60,054 nt of DNA from JBBSHS01 sp038232515 (GCA_038232515.1 JBBSHS010000003.1:1-60054), one strand, 5' to 3'. Counted from the stretch's first letter, positions 51,031 through 59,351 are shown. The notes: generated by a model not told the origin, from the sequence alone. Numbers and translations are program-made.

Positions 51031-53775
51031 ATGGGGCCGATGAGCGACGGCATGATCTTCGACGGCTTCTCCCACCAACTCCCCGACACCGACCCGGCCG
51101 AGACCGAGGAGTGGCTCGACAGCTTCGACGCCGTCGTCGACGCCCGTGGTCGCAAGAGGGCCCGCTTCCTGCTCATGAAGCTCCTGGAACGGGCCAAGAG
51201 GGCACAGGTGGGGTTCCCGGCCACCGTGTCGACCCCGTACGTCAACACGATCCCGCCGGAGTACGAGCCCTGGTTCCCGGGTAACGAGGACCTGGAGCGC
51301 CGCATCCGGGCCTACATCCGGTGGAACGCGGCGGTGATGGTGGTGCGGTCGAACCATCGCAGCGAGGGCATCGGCGGCCACTTGGCCACCTTCGCCAGCT
51401 CGGCCAGCCTGTACGAGGTCGGCTTCAACCACTTCTTCCGGGGCAAGGATGATGGCGGCTTCGGCGACCAGGTCTACTTCCAGGGCCACGCCGCACCCGG
51501 CATCTACGCACGCGCCTATCTGGAGCGGCGCCTGGACGAGGACGACCTCGACGCTTTCCGGTTCGAAACGGCCCGGCCCGGTCGGGGCCTGTCCAGTTAC
51601 CCCCACCCACGGCTCATGCCCGACTTCTGGGAGTTCCCCACCGTGTCGATGGGTCTCGGGCCCATCAACGCCATCTATCAGGCCCGCTTCAACCGCTACC
51701 TGCTGAACCGGCGCATCGCCGACACCTCCGACGCCAAGGTCTGGTGCTACGTCGGCGACGGCGAGGTGGACGAGCCGGAGACGCTGGGGGCGTTGTCGAT
51801 CGGCGCCCGCGAGCAGCTCGACAACCTCGTCTTTGTCGTGAACTGCAACCTGCAGCGCCTGGACGGGCCGGTACGGGGAAACGGAAAGGTCATCCAGGAG
51901 CTCGAGGCCGCGTTCCGGGGCGCGGGCTGGAACGTCATCAAGGTGGTCTGGGGCTCCAAGTGGGACGAGCTCCTGGCCAAGGACACCGACGGGGTGCTGC
52001 TCAACAAGATGAACGACACCGTCGACGGCGAGTTCCAGAACTACGCCACCAAGGACGGTGCCTACATCCGCGAGCAGTTCTTCGGGCCTGACCCCCGGCT
52101 GCGCAAGCTGGTCGAGCACCTGTCCGACGACGAGCTGCGCAACCTGCCCCGCGGCGGCCACGACTACCGCAAGCTGTACGCCGCCTACAAGGCGGCCGTG
52201 GAGCACGAGGGCAGCCCCACGGTCATCCTGGCCAAGACCATCAAGGGATGGACGCTGGGCCCGGACATCGAGGCCCGCAACTCCACCCACCAGATCAAGA
52301 AGATGACCAAGCCGCAGCTACGCATCCTGCGCAACCGGCTCAACCTCGAGGACGAGATCCCCGACGCCGTGCTGGACGTCGAGAACCCGCCCTACTACCG
52401 CCCGCCGGAGGGTTCGGACGCCGACGAGTACCTGCTGGCCCGTCGGCGCATGCTGAACGGCTCGCTGCCCAAGCGGGTCGTGCGCCGGGCGTCCCTGCCC
52501 CAGCCGGCCGACACGGTGTTCTCAGAGTTCGACGCCGGGTCCAAGAACCGTTCGGTGTCCACCACCATGGCGTTCGCTGTGCTCCTGCGCAACCTGCTGC
52601 GGGACGAGAAGGTGGGCTCTCGCGTCGTTCCCATCATCCCCGACGAGGCCCGCACGTTCGGCATGGACGGGCTGTTCTCCGAGGTCAAGATCTACGCCCC
52701 GTTCGGCCAGAAGTACGAGCCGGTCGACGCCGGCATGCAGTTGTCCTACCGCGAGAGCCAGCAGGGACAGATCCTCGAGGAGGGCATCAGCGAGGCCGGC
52801 TCGATGGCCAGCTTCACCGCCGCAGGCACGGCCTATGCCACCTGGGGCCAGCCCATGATCCCGTTTTTCATCTTCTATTCGATGTTCGGCTTCCAGCGCG
52901 TGGGCGATCTCATCTGGGCCTTCGGCGACCAGCGGGGCCGGGGGTTCCTACTGGGCGGCACGGCCGGGCGCACCACCCTCAACGGCGAGGGACTCCAGCA
53001 CGAGGACGGCCACAGCCTGCTTCTGGCCTCCACCGTCCCCAACGTGCAGGCCTACGACCCGGCGTTCGCCTACGAGACCGCCATCATCGTCAAGGCGGGC
53101 ATCCGTCGGATGTACGGCGCCGATCCCGAGGACGTCTTCTACTACCTAACCCTCTACAACGAGAACTACGTGATGCCGGCCCGACCTTCCCACCTGTCGG
53201 CCGGGGAACTGGACGAAGGGGTGCTGCGCGGCCTCTATCTCTTCGCCCCGGAACCGGCCACGGACGAGGGCAATCCCGGTCGCGGCGCCACCATCCTGTT
53301 CTCCGGCTCGGCCCAGGGGGCGGCCCTGGAGGCCCAGCGCATCCTCGCCGATCAGTACGGGGTGGCCGCGTCCTGCTGGTCGGCCACCTCCTACAAGGCG
53401 CTGCGGGAGGACGCGTTGTCGGCCGAGCGCTGGAACCGGCTCCATCCGGGCGAGCCCGCCCGCGTGCCATACGTCACCGCCGCGCTGAGGAACGCCGACG
53501 GGCCGGTCGTGGCCGTCACCGACTTCATGAAGTCGGTACCCGACCAGGTCGCCCGCTTCGTCCCCCACCGCTTCATCGCGCTGGGCACCGACGGCTTCGG
53601 CCGATCGGACACCCGGGAGGCACTGCGCCGCCACTTCGAGATCGACGCCGCCCACGTGGTGGTGGCTGTGCTCGACGGCCTGGCCCAGGCCGGTGAAGCC
53701 AAGGCCGACGAGGTGGCCGACGCCATCGCCAGCTTCGGCATAGACGCCGACGCCATGGATCCCCGAGAGGCCTGA
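51031..53775 (+). CDS. aceE: Pyruvate dehydrogenase E1 component, homodimeric type
   Basis: A 914-residue TPP-dependent E1 that decarboxylates pyruvate and acetylates the E2 lipoyl group. The TPP/Mg motif is GDGEVDEPETLGA...NCNLQRLDG. Other family segments are GFNHFFRGKDDGGFGDQVYFQGHAAPG, IIPDEARTFGMDGLF, SEAGSMASFTAAGTAYA and LNGEGLQHEDGHS. This fused alpha2 form is usual in actinobacteria and gammaproteobacteria. I start at ATG 51031; ATG 51040 is close and equally possible. It is divergent from rnhA with 71 bp between. E2, E3 and lipoylation genes are 5-10 kb away, and thi genes lie on both sides. Confidence 0.97.
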   Translation: MGPMSDGMIFDGFSHQLPDTDPAETEEWLDSFDAVVDARGRKRARFLLMKLLERAKRAQVGFPATVSTPYVNTIPPEYEPWFPGNEDLERRIRAYIRWNAAVMVVRSNHRSEGIGGHLATFASSASLYEVGFNHFFRGKDDGGFGDQVYFQGHAAPGIYARAYLERRLDEDDLDAFRFETARPGRGLSSYPHPRLMPDFWEFPTVSMGLGPINAIYQARFNRYLLNRRIADTSDAKVWCYVGDGEVDEPETLGALSIGAREQLDNLVFVVNCNLQRLDGPVRGNGKVIQELEAAFRGAGWNVIKVVWGSKWDELLAKDTDGVLLNKMNDTVDGEFQNYATKDGAYIREQFFGPDPRLRKLVEHLSDDELRNLPRGGHDYRKLYAAYKAAVEHEGSPTVILAKTIKGWTLGPDIEARNSTHQIKKMTKPQLRILRNRLNLEDEIPDAVLDVENPPYYRPPEGSDADEYLLARRRMLNGSLPKRVVRRASLPQPADTVFSEFDAGSKNRSVSTTMAFAVLLRNLLRDEKVGSRVVPIIPDEARTFGMDGLFSEVKIYAPFGQKYEPVDAGMQLSYRESQQGQILEEGISEAGSMASFTAAGTAYATWGQPMIPFFIFYSMFGFQRVGDLIWAFGDQRGRGFLLGGTAGRTTLNGEGLQHEDGHSLLLASTVPNVQAYDPAFAYETAIIVKAGIRRMYGADPEDVFYYLTLYNENYVMPARPSHLSAGELDEGVLRGLYLFAPEPATDEGNPGRGATILFSGSAQGAALEAQRILADQYGVAASCWSATSYKALREDALSAERWNRLHPGEPARVPYVTAALRNADGPVVAVTDFMKSVPDQVARFVPHRFIALGTDGFGRSDTREALRRHFEIDAAHVVVAVLDGLAQAGEAKADEVADAIASFGIDADAMDPREA

Positions 53776-53866
53776 CCCGTCGTCCCGTCGGCGCCGGCCC
53801 TGCCGATGGCGGGCCACCAGGCGGTGACGGGTGCGGGACCGGTGATCGCGCCTAGCTTGACCGCAC

Positions 53867-55183
53867 ATGCCTGCCCGACGCCGCGAGCTTCGACCCGTGG
53901 CCAGGGCAGCCATCGGGCTCGCAGTGGTCACCAGCATGTTCGCTCTGGCCGCTCCGGCGGAGGCGGCCCCCAATGCAGGGGGGCCAGCCAGGCCCGGCGT
54001 ACTGGCGGCATCCACCTCCACCACCCGCCCGGCCGGCGCCACCACCACCCGCCCGGCGGCCACCACCACCACCCTGCCGCCGCCGCTGCCGGGGCCACCC
54101 ATAGCCGGACCGCCCATACCGCCGACGATCCCCGGCGCGCCGCCGACAACACAGGCCCCCCCGCCTGACCCGACTCCGATCCTCAACGCCGTACAGGCGG
54201 GCATGGCCCGGCTCGACGCTCTGGGCCGGGTGCAGGCGGACAAGACCGTGACCGCTACGGCCGACGGCACCGTCGCCACCGCCGACGCCCAGGCCCAGCA
54301 GGCGTCCCAACTGGCCACGTCCACCCGCGACACGGCCCAGCGTGACATCGTCGCCTACCAGGCGAAGGTGGCCCGCATCGCCACCGCCGTGTACGCCAAC
54401 CCGGCGCTGTCCCTGCCGCCGCCCCCGGGGTCCCAGGCTCCCGACATCGACACGTCCGTGGTGCTCCCAGTCGTGTTCAAGGGCGTGAAGCAACGGCTCC
54501 ACGACGCCCATGCCCAGCTGGCCGAAAGCGTCAACATGGCGGCCCGGGCGGCGGAGCTGGCCAAGGTGGCGGCCGCCGCCCATGCCCAGGCCAACGCTGC
54601 CCGCGCCGCGCTCAACCACGACATGGCTCTGGCCCGCGGCACCCCGGCGATCTTCAGCATGGGCGGGCCCAGCATCATGGGGCCGCTGACGGTGACGGGC
54701 CCCGAAATGGCCGGCTGGTTCACCGCCATGGGCCACCACGTCGCCACCCAGGCGACGATCATCGACCTGGCCAACGCCTACGCCGCGCAGGGCATGGCGA
54801 CGGGGGTCAGGGCCGACATCGCGTTCGTCCAGTCCATCCTGGAGACGGGCTGGTTCTCGTTCCCCGCCGGTGGCCAGCTGGACCCGGGCGACAACAACTT
54901 CGCCGGCATCGGCGCCTGCGACAGCTGCCACCACGGCTGGGCCTTCAAGGACACCACCACCGGTGTCGAGGCCCAGCTCGAGCTTCTGCGGTCGTACGCG
55001 TCGACTCAACCGGTGCCCACACCGGCCCTCGGCAAGGTCGGCGTCCACGGCTGCTGCCCCACCTGGATGTCCCTGACCGGGGTGTGGGCCACCAGCCTGG
55101 CGTACGGCGTCTCCATCCTCGGCCTCTACCAGCAGCTACTCGAATGGGTCATCCCCCAACGGGCGGCGGCCGCCGGCGCCTGA
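53867..55183 (+). CDS. Secreted coiled-coil peptidoglycan hydrolase, glucosaminidase type
   Basis: A 438-residue exported protein. A signal peptide ends near APAEAAP. A Thr/Pro-rich stretch (about 45-100) is followed by an Ala/Gln-rich helical region (about 105-265) likely to form a coiled coil. The C-terminal domain, from about 290, has the glucosaminidase pattern ADIAFVQSILETGWFSFPAGGQL and NNFAGIGACDSCHHGWAF, with the catalytic Glu in ILETGW. Such enzymes cut glycan strands in the wall. The four Cys in CDSCHH and GCCPTW could form disulfides or bind metal. ATG 53867 is the start. The 91 bp upstream hold no clear promoter. Confidence 0.88.
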   Translation: MPARRRELRPVARAAIGLAVVTSMFALAAPAEAAPNAGGPARPGVLAASTSTTRPAGATTTRPAATTTTLPPPLPGPPIAGPPIPPTIPGAPPTTQAPPPDPTPILNAVQAGMARLDALGRVQADKTVTATADGTVATADAQAQQASQLATSTRDTAQRDIVAYQAKVARIATAVYANPALSLPPPPGSQAPDIDTSVVLPVVFKGVKQRLHDAHAQLAESVNMAARAAELAKVAAAAHAQANAARAALNHDMALARGTPAIFSMGGPSIMGPLTVTGPEMAGWFTAMGHHVATQATIIDLANAYAAQGMATGVRADIAFVQSILETGWFSFPAGGQLDPGDNNFAGIGACDSCHHGWAFKDTTTGVEAQLELLRSYASTQPVPTPALGKVGVHGCCPTWMSLTGVWATSLAYGVSILGLYQQLLEWVIPQRAAAAGA

Positions 55184-55242
55184 TCCGCTCGCTGTCCCGG
55201 CCGCAGCTTTCAGGAGCCCGGCGAATGTGCGACGATCCGCGC

Positions 55243-55839
55243 ATGCCCACCGTGCACCTCTCGTTGAGCCAGGACGCCGCCGCCGATGCACTGTTGTCCA
55301 AGGACCCGCTGGCCCTGCTCATCGGCATGGTGCTCGATCAGCAGGTCCCCCTGGAAAAGGCGTTCCGGGGGCCGTACGACCTGAAGGAACGGCTGGGCGT
55401 GACCAAGCTCGACGCGGCCACGTTGGCCGGCATGGACGCCGACGACCTGACCGCCGCCTTCGTCGCCCAGCCCGCCCTGCACCGGTACCCGGCGGCCATG
55501 GCCAAACGGGTGCAGGACCTGTGCGCGGTGGTCGCCGGCGAGTACGGCGGCCGGGCCGACCGGTTGTGGAAGACAGCCCCCACGGGTGCGGAGCTGTTGC
55601 GCCGGGTGCAGGCCCTGCCCGGGTTCGGCGAGCACAAGGCCAGGATCTTCGTGGCCCTGCTGGGCAAGCAGCTGGGGGCTCGACCGCCGGGTTGGCGCGA
55701 GGCCGCCGGCCCGTACGGGGAGGAGGCGTCCCACCGCTCGGTGGCCGACATCACCGGACCGGAGTCGCTCAGCCGGGTCCGCGCCCACAAGCAGCAGATG
55801 AAGGCGGCGGCCAAGGCGAGGGCGGCTGCCCAGCCGTGA
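55243..55839 (+). CDS. HhH-GPD family DNA repair protein
   Basis: A 198-residue protein with the helix-hairpin-helix glycosylase fold. It has LIGMVLDQQVPLEKAFRGPYDLKERLG at the N-terminus and the hairpin LPGFGEHKARIFVALLGKQLG at about 125-145. This short actinobacterial subfamily is usually left as an uncharacterised HhH-GPD protein. The usual iron-sulfur Cys set is absent. It presumably excises or recognises damaged bases. It starts at ATG 55243, and its TGA overlaps the GTG of thiS, an unexpected partnership. Confidence 0.85.
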   Translation: MPTVHLSLSQDAAADALLSKDPLALLIGMVLDQQVPLEKAFRGPYDLKERLGVTKLDAATLAGMDADDLTAAFVAQPALHRYPAAMAKRVQDLCAVVAGEYGGRADRLWKTAPTGAELLRRVQALPGFGEHKARIFVALLGKQLGARPPGWREAAGPYGEEASHRSVADITGPESLSRVRAHKQQMKAAAKARAAAQP

Positions 55840-56036
55840 ACGTGGTGGCCAACGGCGAGCGGGTCGAGGTGGGCGACGGGGCCACGGTCGAGGATCTGCT
55901 GGGCCTGCTCGGGCTCGGGGCCAGGTGGGTGCTGGTGGAGCGCAACGGCGAGCCGGTCGACCGCTCCGACCTGGCCACCACTGCGCTGTGCGAGGGCGAC
56001 CGACTGGAGCTGGTCAGAGCGGTGGCCGGTGGCTGA
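55836..56036 (+). CDS. thiS: Sulfur carrier protein ThiS
   Basis: A 66-residue ubiquitin-like protein starting at GTG 55836 (NVVANGERVEVGDGATVEDLL) and ending in AVAGG. The terminal Gly-Gly is adenylated and thiocarboxylated to carry sulfur to ThiG. Length and ending are exact for the family. The start lies within the previous stop codon (GTGA), and the 3' end overlaps thiE by 8 bp, so translation of three genes is coupled. Confidence 0.95.
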   Translation: MNVVANGERVEVGDGATVEDLLGLLGLGARWVLVERNGEPVDRSDLATTALCEGDRLELVRAVAGG

Positions 56037-56733
56037 GGCCCTGCGCCCTCCGAGGGCGACCGACGACCCGACCAGCTCCCCCGCCCGGCCCGTCCACCCC
56101 AAGCTGGTCGGGCGCCGGATGTACCTGTGCACCCCCGACCGCCCCGACCTCCTCGCCTTCGTCACCGCCTGCGTCGAGGGAGGGGTCGACCTCGTGCAGC
56201 TGCGGGACAAGGTCCAGGAGGCGGGGCCGCTGCTGGAAAAGGCCGCCCTCCTGTGCGCCCGGTGCCGAGAGCTCGGGGTGCCTTTCATCGTGAATGACAG
56301 GCCCGACATCGCCGTGGGCTGCGGCGCCGACGGGGCCCACGTCGGCCAGGACGACGTCCCGCCGGCGCTGGCCCGGCGCATCCTCGGCCCCGACGCCGTC
56401 ATCGGCCTGTCGACGCACGGGCCGGCCCAGCTGGCGGCGTCGGTCGACGAGCCCGTCGACTACGTGTCGGCCGGCCCGGTGGAGGCCACGCCCACCAAGC
56501 CAGGCCGGCCAGGCGTGGGCCTCGGCTACGTCACCCAGGCGGTGGCCGGGGCGGGCCGCCCGGTGTTCGTCACCGGCGGGGCCAACCCGACCACGGTGGC
56601 GGCCATCGTCGCCGCCGGCGCCCACCGGGTGGTGGTGGTGCGCTGGCTCACCGAGGCCACCGACCCGGGCGCCGCCGCCCGGGCCCTGCGCACCGCCCTC
56701 GACCGGGCCCTCGCGCCCGCCAGCAGACGATGA
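56029..56733 (+). CDS. thiE: Thiamine-phosphate synthase
   Basis: A 234-residue TIM barrel. Family motifs are YLCTPDRPDLLAFVTACVEGGVDLVQLRDK, VPFIVNDRPDIAVGCGADGAHVGQDD, IGLSTHGPAQLAAS and YVSAGPVEATPTKPGRPGVGL, which bind the pyrimidine pyrophosphate and the thiazole. It joins both halves of thiamine. The first 27 residues are an extension not found in most homologues, so a later start is possible. GTG 56029 overlaps thiS by 8 bp. No riboswitch precedes this second thi cluster. Confidence 0.94.
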   Translation: MAEALRPPRATDDPTSSPARPVHPKLVGRRMYLCTPDRPDLLAFVTACVEGGVDLVQLRDKVQEAGPLLEKAALLCARCRELGVPFIVNDRPDIAVGCGADGAHVGQDDVPPALARRILGPDAVIGLSTHGPAQLAASVDEPVDYVSAGPVEATPTKPGRPGVGLGYVTQAVAGAGRPVFVTGGANPTTVAAIVAAGAHRVVVVRWLTEATDPGAAARALRTALDRALAPASRR

Positions 56734-56783
56734 CGCTGCCACCCCGCCCGAGCAGGGCCGGAGGGCAGATCCCCTGCCGTGGG

Positions 56784-57560
56784 CTACCAGGCGGGAGCGC
56801 TCGCCTGACGTTCCAACCAGCCCAGCAGGATGGCCACGGCCCTGGGATCGTGGCGCAACTGGTGGCCGGCGCCGGTGATGATGCGCAGTTCGACCTGACC
56901 GTCGGCGGCGTCGGCCAGGGCCCGGGCGTCGACCATCGGAACCTCCTCGTCCTCTGCGCCGTGGACGAGGAGGATGGGCCGGGGAGGCACGGCCGGGATC
57001 TCGTGGATGGGACGGTAGTGGCGCAGCTCCTGCGACCAAGCGTCGAACTGGGCCGGCGAGTGCCGGGTGGCCAGCACCCCCACCGTGCGGGCGTGCTCGG
57101 CGAAGCGCCTGGGGTCCGACGCCCACTCGTCGAAGTCGGCCGGGGCACCGAAGGCGGCGACCCCCCGTACCCGTTCGTCCTGGGCCGCAAGGCAGATGGC
57201 GAGGGCGCCACCGGCGGCGAACCCGGCCAGCCACACCCCGGCGACATCCTGCTCGTTCAACAGCCGGTCTATCCCCGCACGCATGTCGGCCAGCCATCCC
57301 GACAGCGAGAACTCGCCTCCGCTGGCACCGGTCCCGCGCAAGGACAGGGCCAGCACCACCCAGCCGGCGTCGGCCGCCAGCCGGTCGGCCAGGTCGGGCA
57401 GGGTGGCCGCCGCCGTCGCCGCCCCCTTGGGCCCACTCGGGAAGCCGTGGGCCAGGACCAGGCCGCTCCGGGTGCGGTCGGCTCCGGCCGCCGACGCCTG
57501 GGGACGGGCGAGGTGGGCCTCCAGCACGATGCCGTCGCCCACCATGACCTGGGTCTCCAC
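56784..57560 (-). CDS. Alpha/beta hydrolase-fold protein lacking the nucleophile Ser
   Basis: A 258-residue protein with the full hydrolase fold: the oxyanion region LVLAHGFPSGPKG, SLRGTGASGGEF, LLVHGAEDEEVP with the acid, and GAGHQLRHDP with the His. The nucleophile elbow, however, reads GFAAGG at 113-118, so residue 115 is Ala where Ser is expected. I checked the codons (GCC GCC) on the minus strand. It would therefore be non-hydrolytic, or a different residue works. It is convergent with thiE, 50 bp away. The start is GTG 57558-57560, with ATG 57545 as alternative. Confidence 0.85.
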   Translation of the reverse strand: METQVMVGDGIVLEAHLARPQASAAGADRTRSGLVLAHGFPSGPKGAATAAATLPDLADRLAADAGWVVLALSLRGTGASGGEFSLSGWLADMRAGIDRLLNEQDVAGVWLAGFAAGGALAICLAAQDERVRGVAAFGAPADFDEWASDPRRFAEHARTVGVLATRHSPAQFDAWSQELRHYRPIHEIPAVPPRPILLVHGAEDEEVPMVDARALADAADGQVELRIITGAGHQLRHDPRAVAILLGWLERQASAPAW

Positions 57561-57604
57561 GTCAGGCGGCCGGCGGCTGGGCCGCCGTCACCGGCGCGGC
57601 ACCG

Positions 57605-57799
57605 TCACCCGTGCCGCCGATAGCCCCGGTTGCGGGCCTCGGGGAGGGTGTCGGGACCGAAGGAGGCGAACTGCCCGGACGTCATGAGCTCGTCGACCAC
57701 CGCCTGCTCCAGTTCGGCGTCCTCCAGGTCGTGGACGACCAGGCTGCGTTTGTCACCGAGCCATCGATGGTGCCCGAAGCGGGCAGGTCGCCGGGCCAT
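57605..57799 (-). CDS. Small conserved hypothetical protein
   Basis: A 64-residue protein from ATG 57797-57799 with the core ARFGHHRWLGDKRSLVVHDLED and ASFGPDTLPEARNRGYRRHG. The longer open frame extending to 58015 does not look like protein. Soluble, basic at both ends, no known domain. The pattern of invariant-looking Gly, His and Arg suggests a conserved protein. It has a strong hairpin 28 bp upstream of its start. Confidence is moderate. Confidence 0.65.
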   Translation of the reverse strand: MARRPARFGHHRWLGDKRSLVVHDLEDAELEQAVVDELMTSGQFASFGPDTLPEARNRGYRRHG

Positions 57800-57826
57800 C
57801 ACCGGAGCGTAGGGCCCCGACGCGAC

Positions 57827-57856
57827 GTAGGAGCCTCCGGTTGTGGAGGCTCCTAC
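57827..57856. other. Perfect 12-bp hairpin upstream of the small conserved gene
   Basis: GTAGGAGCCTCC (57827-57838), loop GGTTGT, then GGAGGCTCCTAC (57845-57856). It starts 28 bp before the ATG of the 64-residue gene. There is no T-run on either strand, so it is not a classical terminator. It contains a ribosome-binding-like GGAGG in one arm and could act as an operator or as a leader hairpin. Confidence 0.85.
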
Positions 57857-57974
57857 GCCAGAGACTGCTGGAAAGGCGAATGGGCGTCGGCACTGCGGCG
57901 AGCGGGACCGGCTCTCGCCGCCGAAGACCAAGGGTGACTGGTGGAGATTCACCAGGTGGTCCAGCGGCCACGAA

Positions 57975-58093
57975 CTAGTGGCCAGCCACCTCCAGGGTCC
58001 CGAACAGCTGATCACTGTGCAGTTGGACCACCTCCTTTCTCTGGTACTGCAAGTACATCACAATCGCGGCCCGAAGTGGTGGTGATTCGCCAT
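57975..58093 (-). other. Two coupled micro-ORFs with an exceptionally long Shine-Dalgarno
   Basis: On the minus strand an 11-codon ORF (MANHHHFGPRL, 58058-58093) ends in TGATG, where the A of the stop codon opens a 27-codon ORF (57975-58058, MYLQYQRKEVV...). Inside the second lies AGAAAGGAGGTG, fully complementary to 12 nt of the 16S tail. Whether these peptides are made is unknown. The gap 57800-58115 contains nothing else except the hairpin at 57827. See findings. Confidence 0.35.
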
Positions 58094-58115
58094 GATCCGA
58101 CGGACAGAGGCGGAC

Positions 58116-58559
58116 CTACGGGGCCCGGTCCTCGGGGGGAGCCTCGGGCCCGATGGCCTGGATGGCCCGGAGGTAGCCGAGCTGGGCGTCGAGGACGGCG
58201 TGGGCCTGGCGGGGGGAGATGTCCAGGCCGGCCGAGCGGGCTCTGTCCAGCACGAAATCGACCGTCTCGGCCCCTCCCACGACGATACGCCCGTCGGTCC
58301 GGGGACCGGACCCGTTGCCGGTCGGGCCCCTGGATCGGAAGAACTCCAGGTTCCAGTCGATGACCTGGCGGACCTCGTCGTGGCTGAGCACGGCCGACAC
58401 CTCAAAGGGAAGGTGGTCGGCCACCCAGCCCACGGCCTCGTCCAGGTCGAAGACGGGCCTGGGGGGCACGGCATCGAGGCGCCTCGCCTCCCGCCCGATG
58501 ACGGCGGCGGCGATGACCAGGACGATGGCGATGACCAGGACCACGTACACGACGACCAC
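58116..58559 (-). CDS. Membrane-anchored conserved hypothetical protein
   Basis: A 147-residue protein. A first hydrophobic segment (VVVYVVLVIAIVLVIAAAVI) anchors the N-terminus. The rest is cytosolic or extracellular with PRPVFDLDEAVGWVADHLPFEV, LSHDEVRQVIDWNLEFFRSRG and ISPRQAHAVLDAQLGYLRAIQAIG. I do not recognise a named family, but the helical conserved blocks suggest a real protein. GTG 58557-58559 is the start. It is divergent from the MBL-fold gene with 167 bp between. Confidence 0.78.
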   Translation of the reverse strand: MVVVYVVLVIAIVLVIAAAVIGREARRLDAVPPRPVFDLDEAVGWVADHLPFEVSAVLSHDEVRQVIDWNLEFFRSRGPTGNGSGPRTDGRIVVGGAETVDFVLDRARSAGLDISPRQAHAVLDAQLGYLRAIQAIGPEAPPEDRAP

Positions 58560-58726
58560 GCCGCGACGTTATGCGTGCCGGAGACGGCACGGCGCACAGA
58601 ACGGACCGGCTCGTGACCCGGTCAGACGCCGTTGGGCCGGGCTGCTCGGCCGGGGTGGTGGACGGCGTGGCTCAGCACGACATCCCACCTTGCGGAAAGC
58701 GCGTCACCATCCGCCAGACTGGCGCC

Positions 58727-59344
58727 ATGGCCACCCCCGTGGAGTTGCGCTGGTCCGACGCCGACGCCGAGGTGCACAGCCTGGTCGTAGGGCCCATGGA
58801 CAACAACGTGTACATCGTGCGGGACAGACGTTCGGGCCAAGCCGTGCTCATCGACGCCGCCAACGAGCACGAACGCCTGCTGGAACTGTGCCGGACGATG
58901 GGCGTGCGCCGGGTGCTGGAGACCCACGGCCACTGGGACCACATCCAGGCCGTGCCCGCCATCCGCGACGCCGGCTACGACGTGGCCGTGACCCGGGCCG
59001 ACGCCGCCATGCTCCCGTCCTACGACTCCCTGCTGGAGGACGACCAGGTCGTCGAAGTCGGCGGACTGAGGCTGCGGACGGTCCTCACCCCGGGGCACAC
59101 GCCCGGTTCCGTCTGTTTCCGCCTCGAGGGCACGCCCCTGCTGTTCTCGGGCGACACGCTGTTCCCCGGCGGCCCCGGCAACACCACCTTCGCCGGTGGT
59201 GACTTCGACACCATCATCGCCTCGCTCGACGGGCGGCTGTTCCGCCTGCCGGACGACACCGTGGTCCTGCCCGGCCACGGTGGCGACACGACCATCGGCA
59301 CCGAGCGCCCCCATCTGCCGGAGTGGATCGAGCGGGGCTGGTAG
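58727..59344 (+). CDS. MBL-fold metallo-hydrolase, glyoxalase II-like
   Basis: A 205-residue metallo-beta-lactamase-fold enzyme started at ATG 58727 (MATPVELRWSD). The zinc motif THGHWDH gives His67, His69, Asp71 and His72. Further ligands are in LTPGHTPGSVCF, FSGDTLFPGGPG and VLPGHGGDTTIG. Such proteins hydrolyse thioesters (glyoxalase II) or persulfide-linked substrates. The precise substrate is open. The longer open frame to the left lacks a sensible start. The gene is followed after 7 bp by a small hypothetical, likely an operon. Confidence 0.88.
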   Translation: MATPVELRWSDADAEVHSLVVGPMDNNVYIVRDRRSGQAVLIDAANEHERLLELCRTMGVRRVLETHGHWDHIQAVPAIRDAGYDVAVTRADAAMLPSYDSLLEDDQVVEVGGLRLRTVLTPGHTPGSVCFRLEGTPLLFSGDTLFPGGPGNTTFAGGDFDTIIASLDGRLFRLPDDTVVLPGHGGDTTIGTERPHLPEWIERGW

Positions 59345-59351
59345 ACCCGAC

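Noticed and set aside
57605..58015. Extended 136-codon version of the small conserved gene
   Set aside because: The 72 extra N-terminal residues include the sequence of a perfect hairpin and look random; the ATG at 57799 gives a compact conserved-looking protein.
58017..58040. A 16S rRNA gene or partial rRNA gene
   Set aside because: The similarity covers only 24 nt at the 3' end; no other rRNA sequence is seen around it. It is kept as a finding, not annotated as rRNA.
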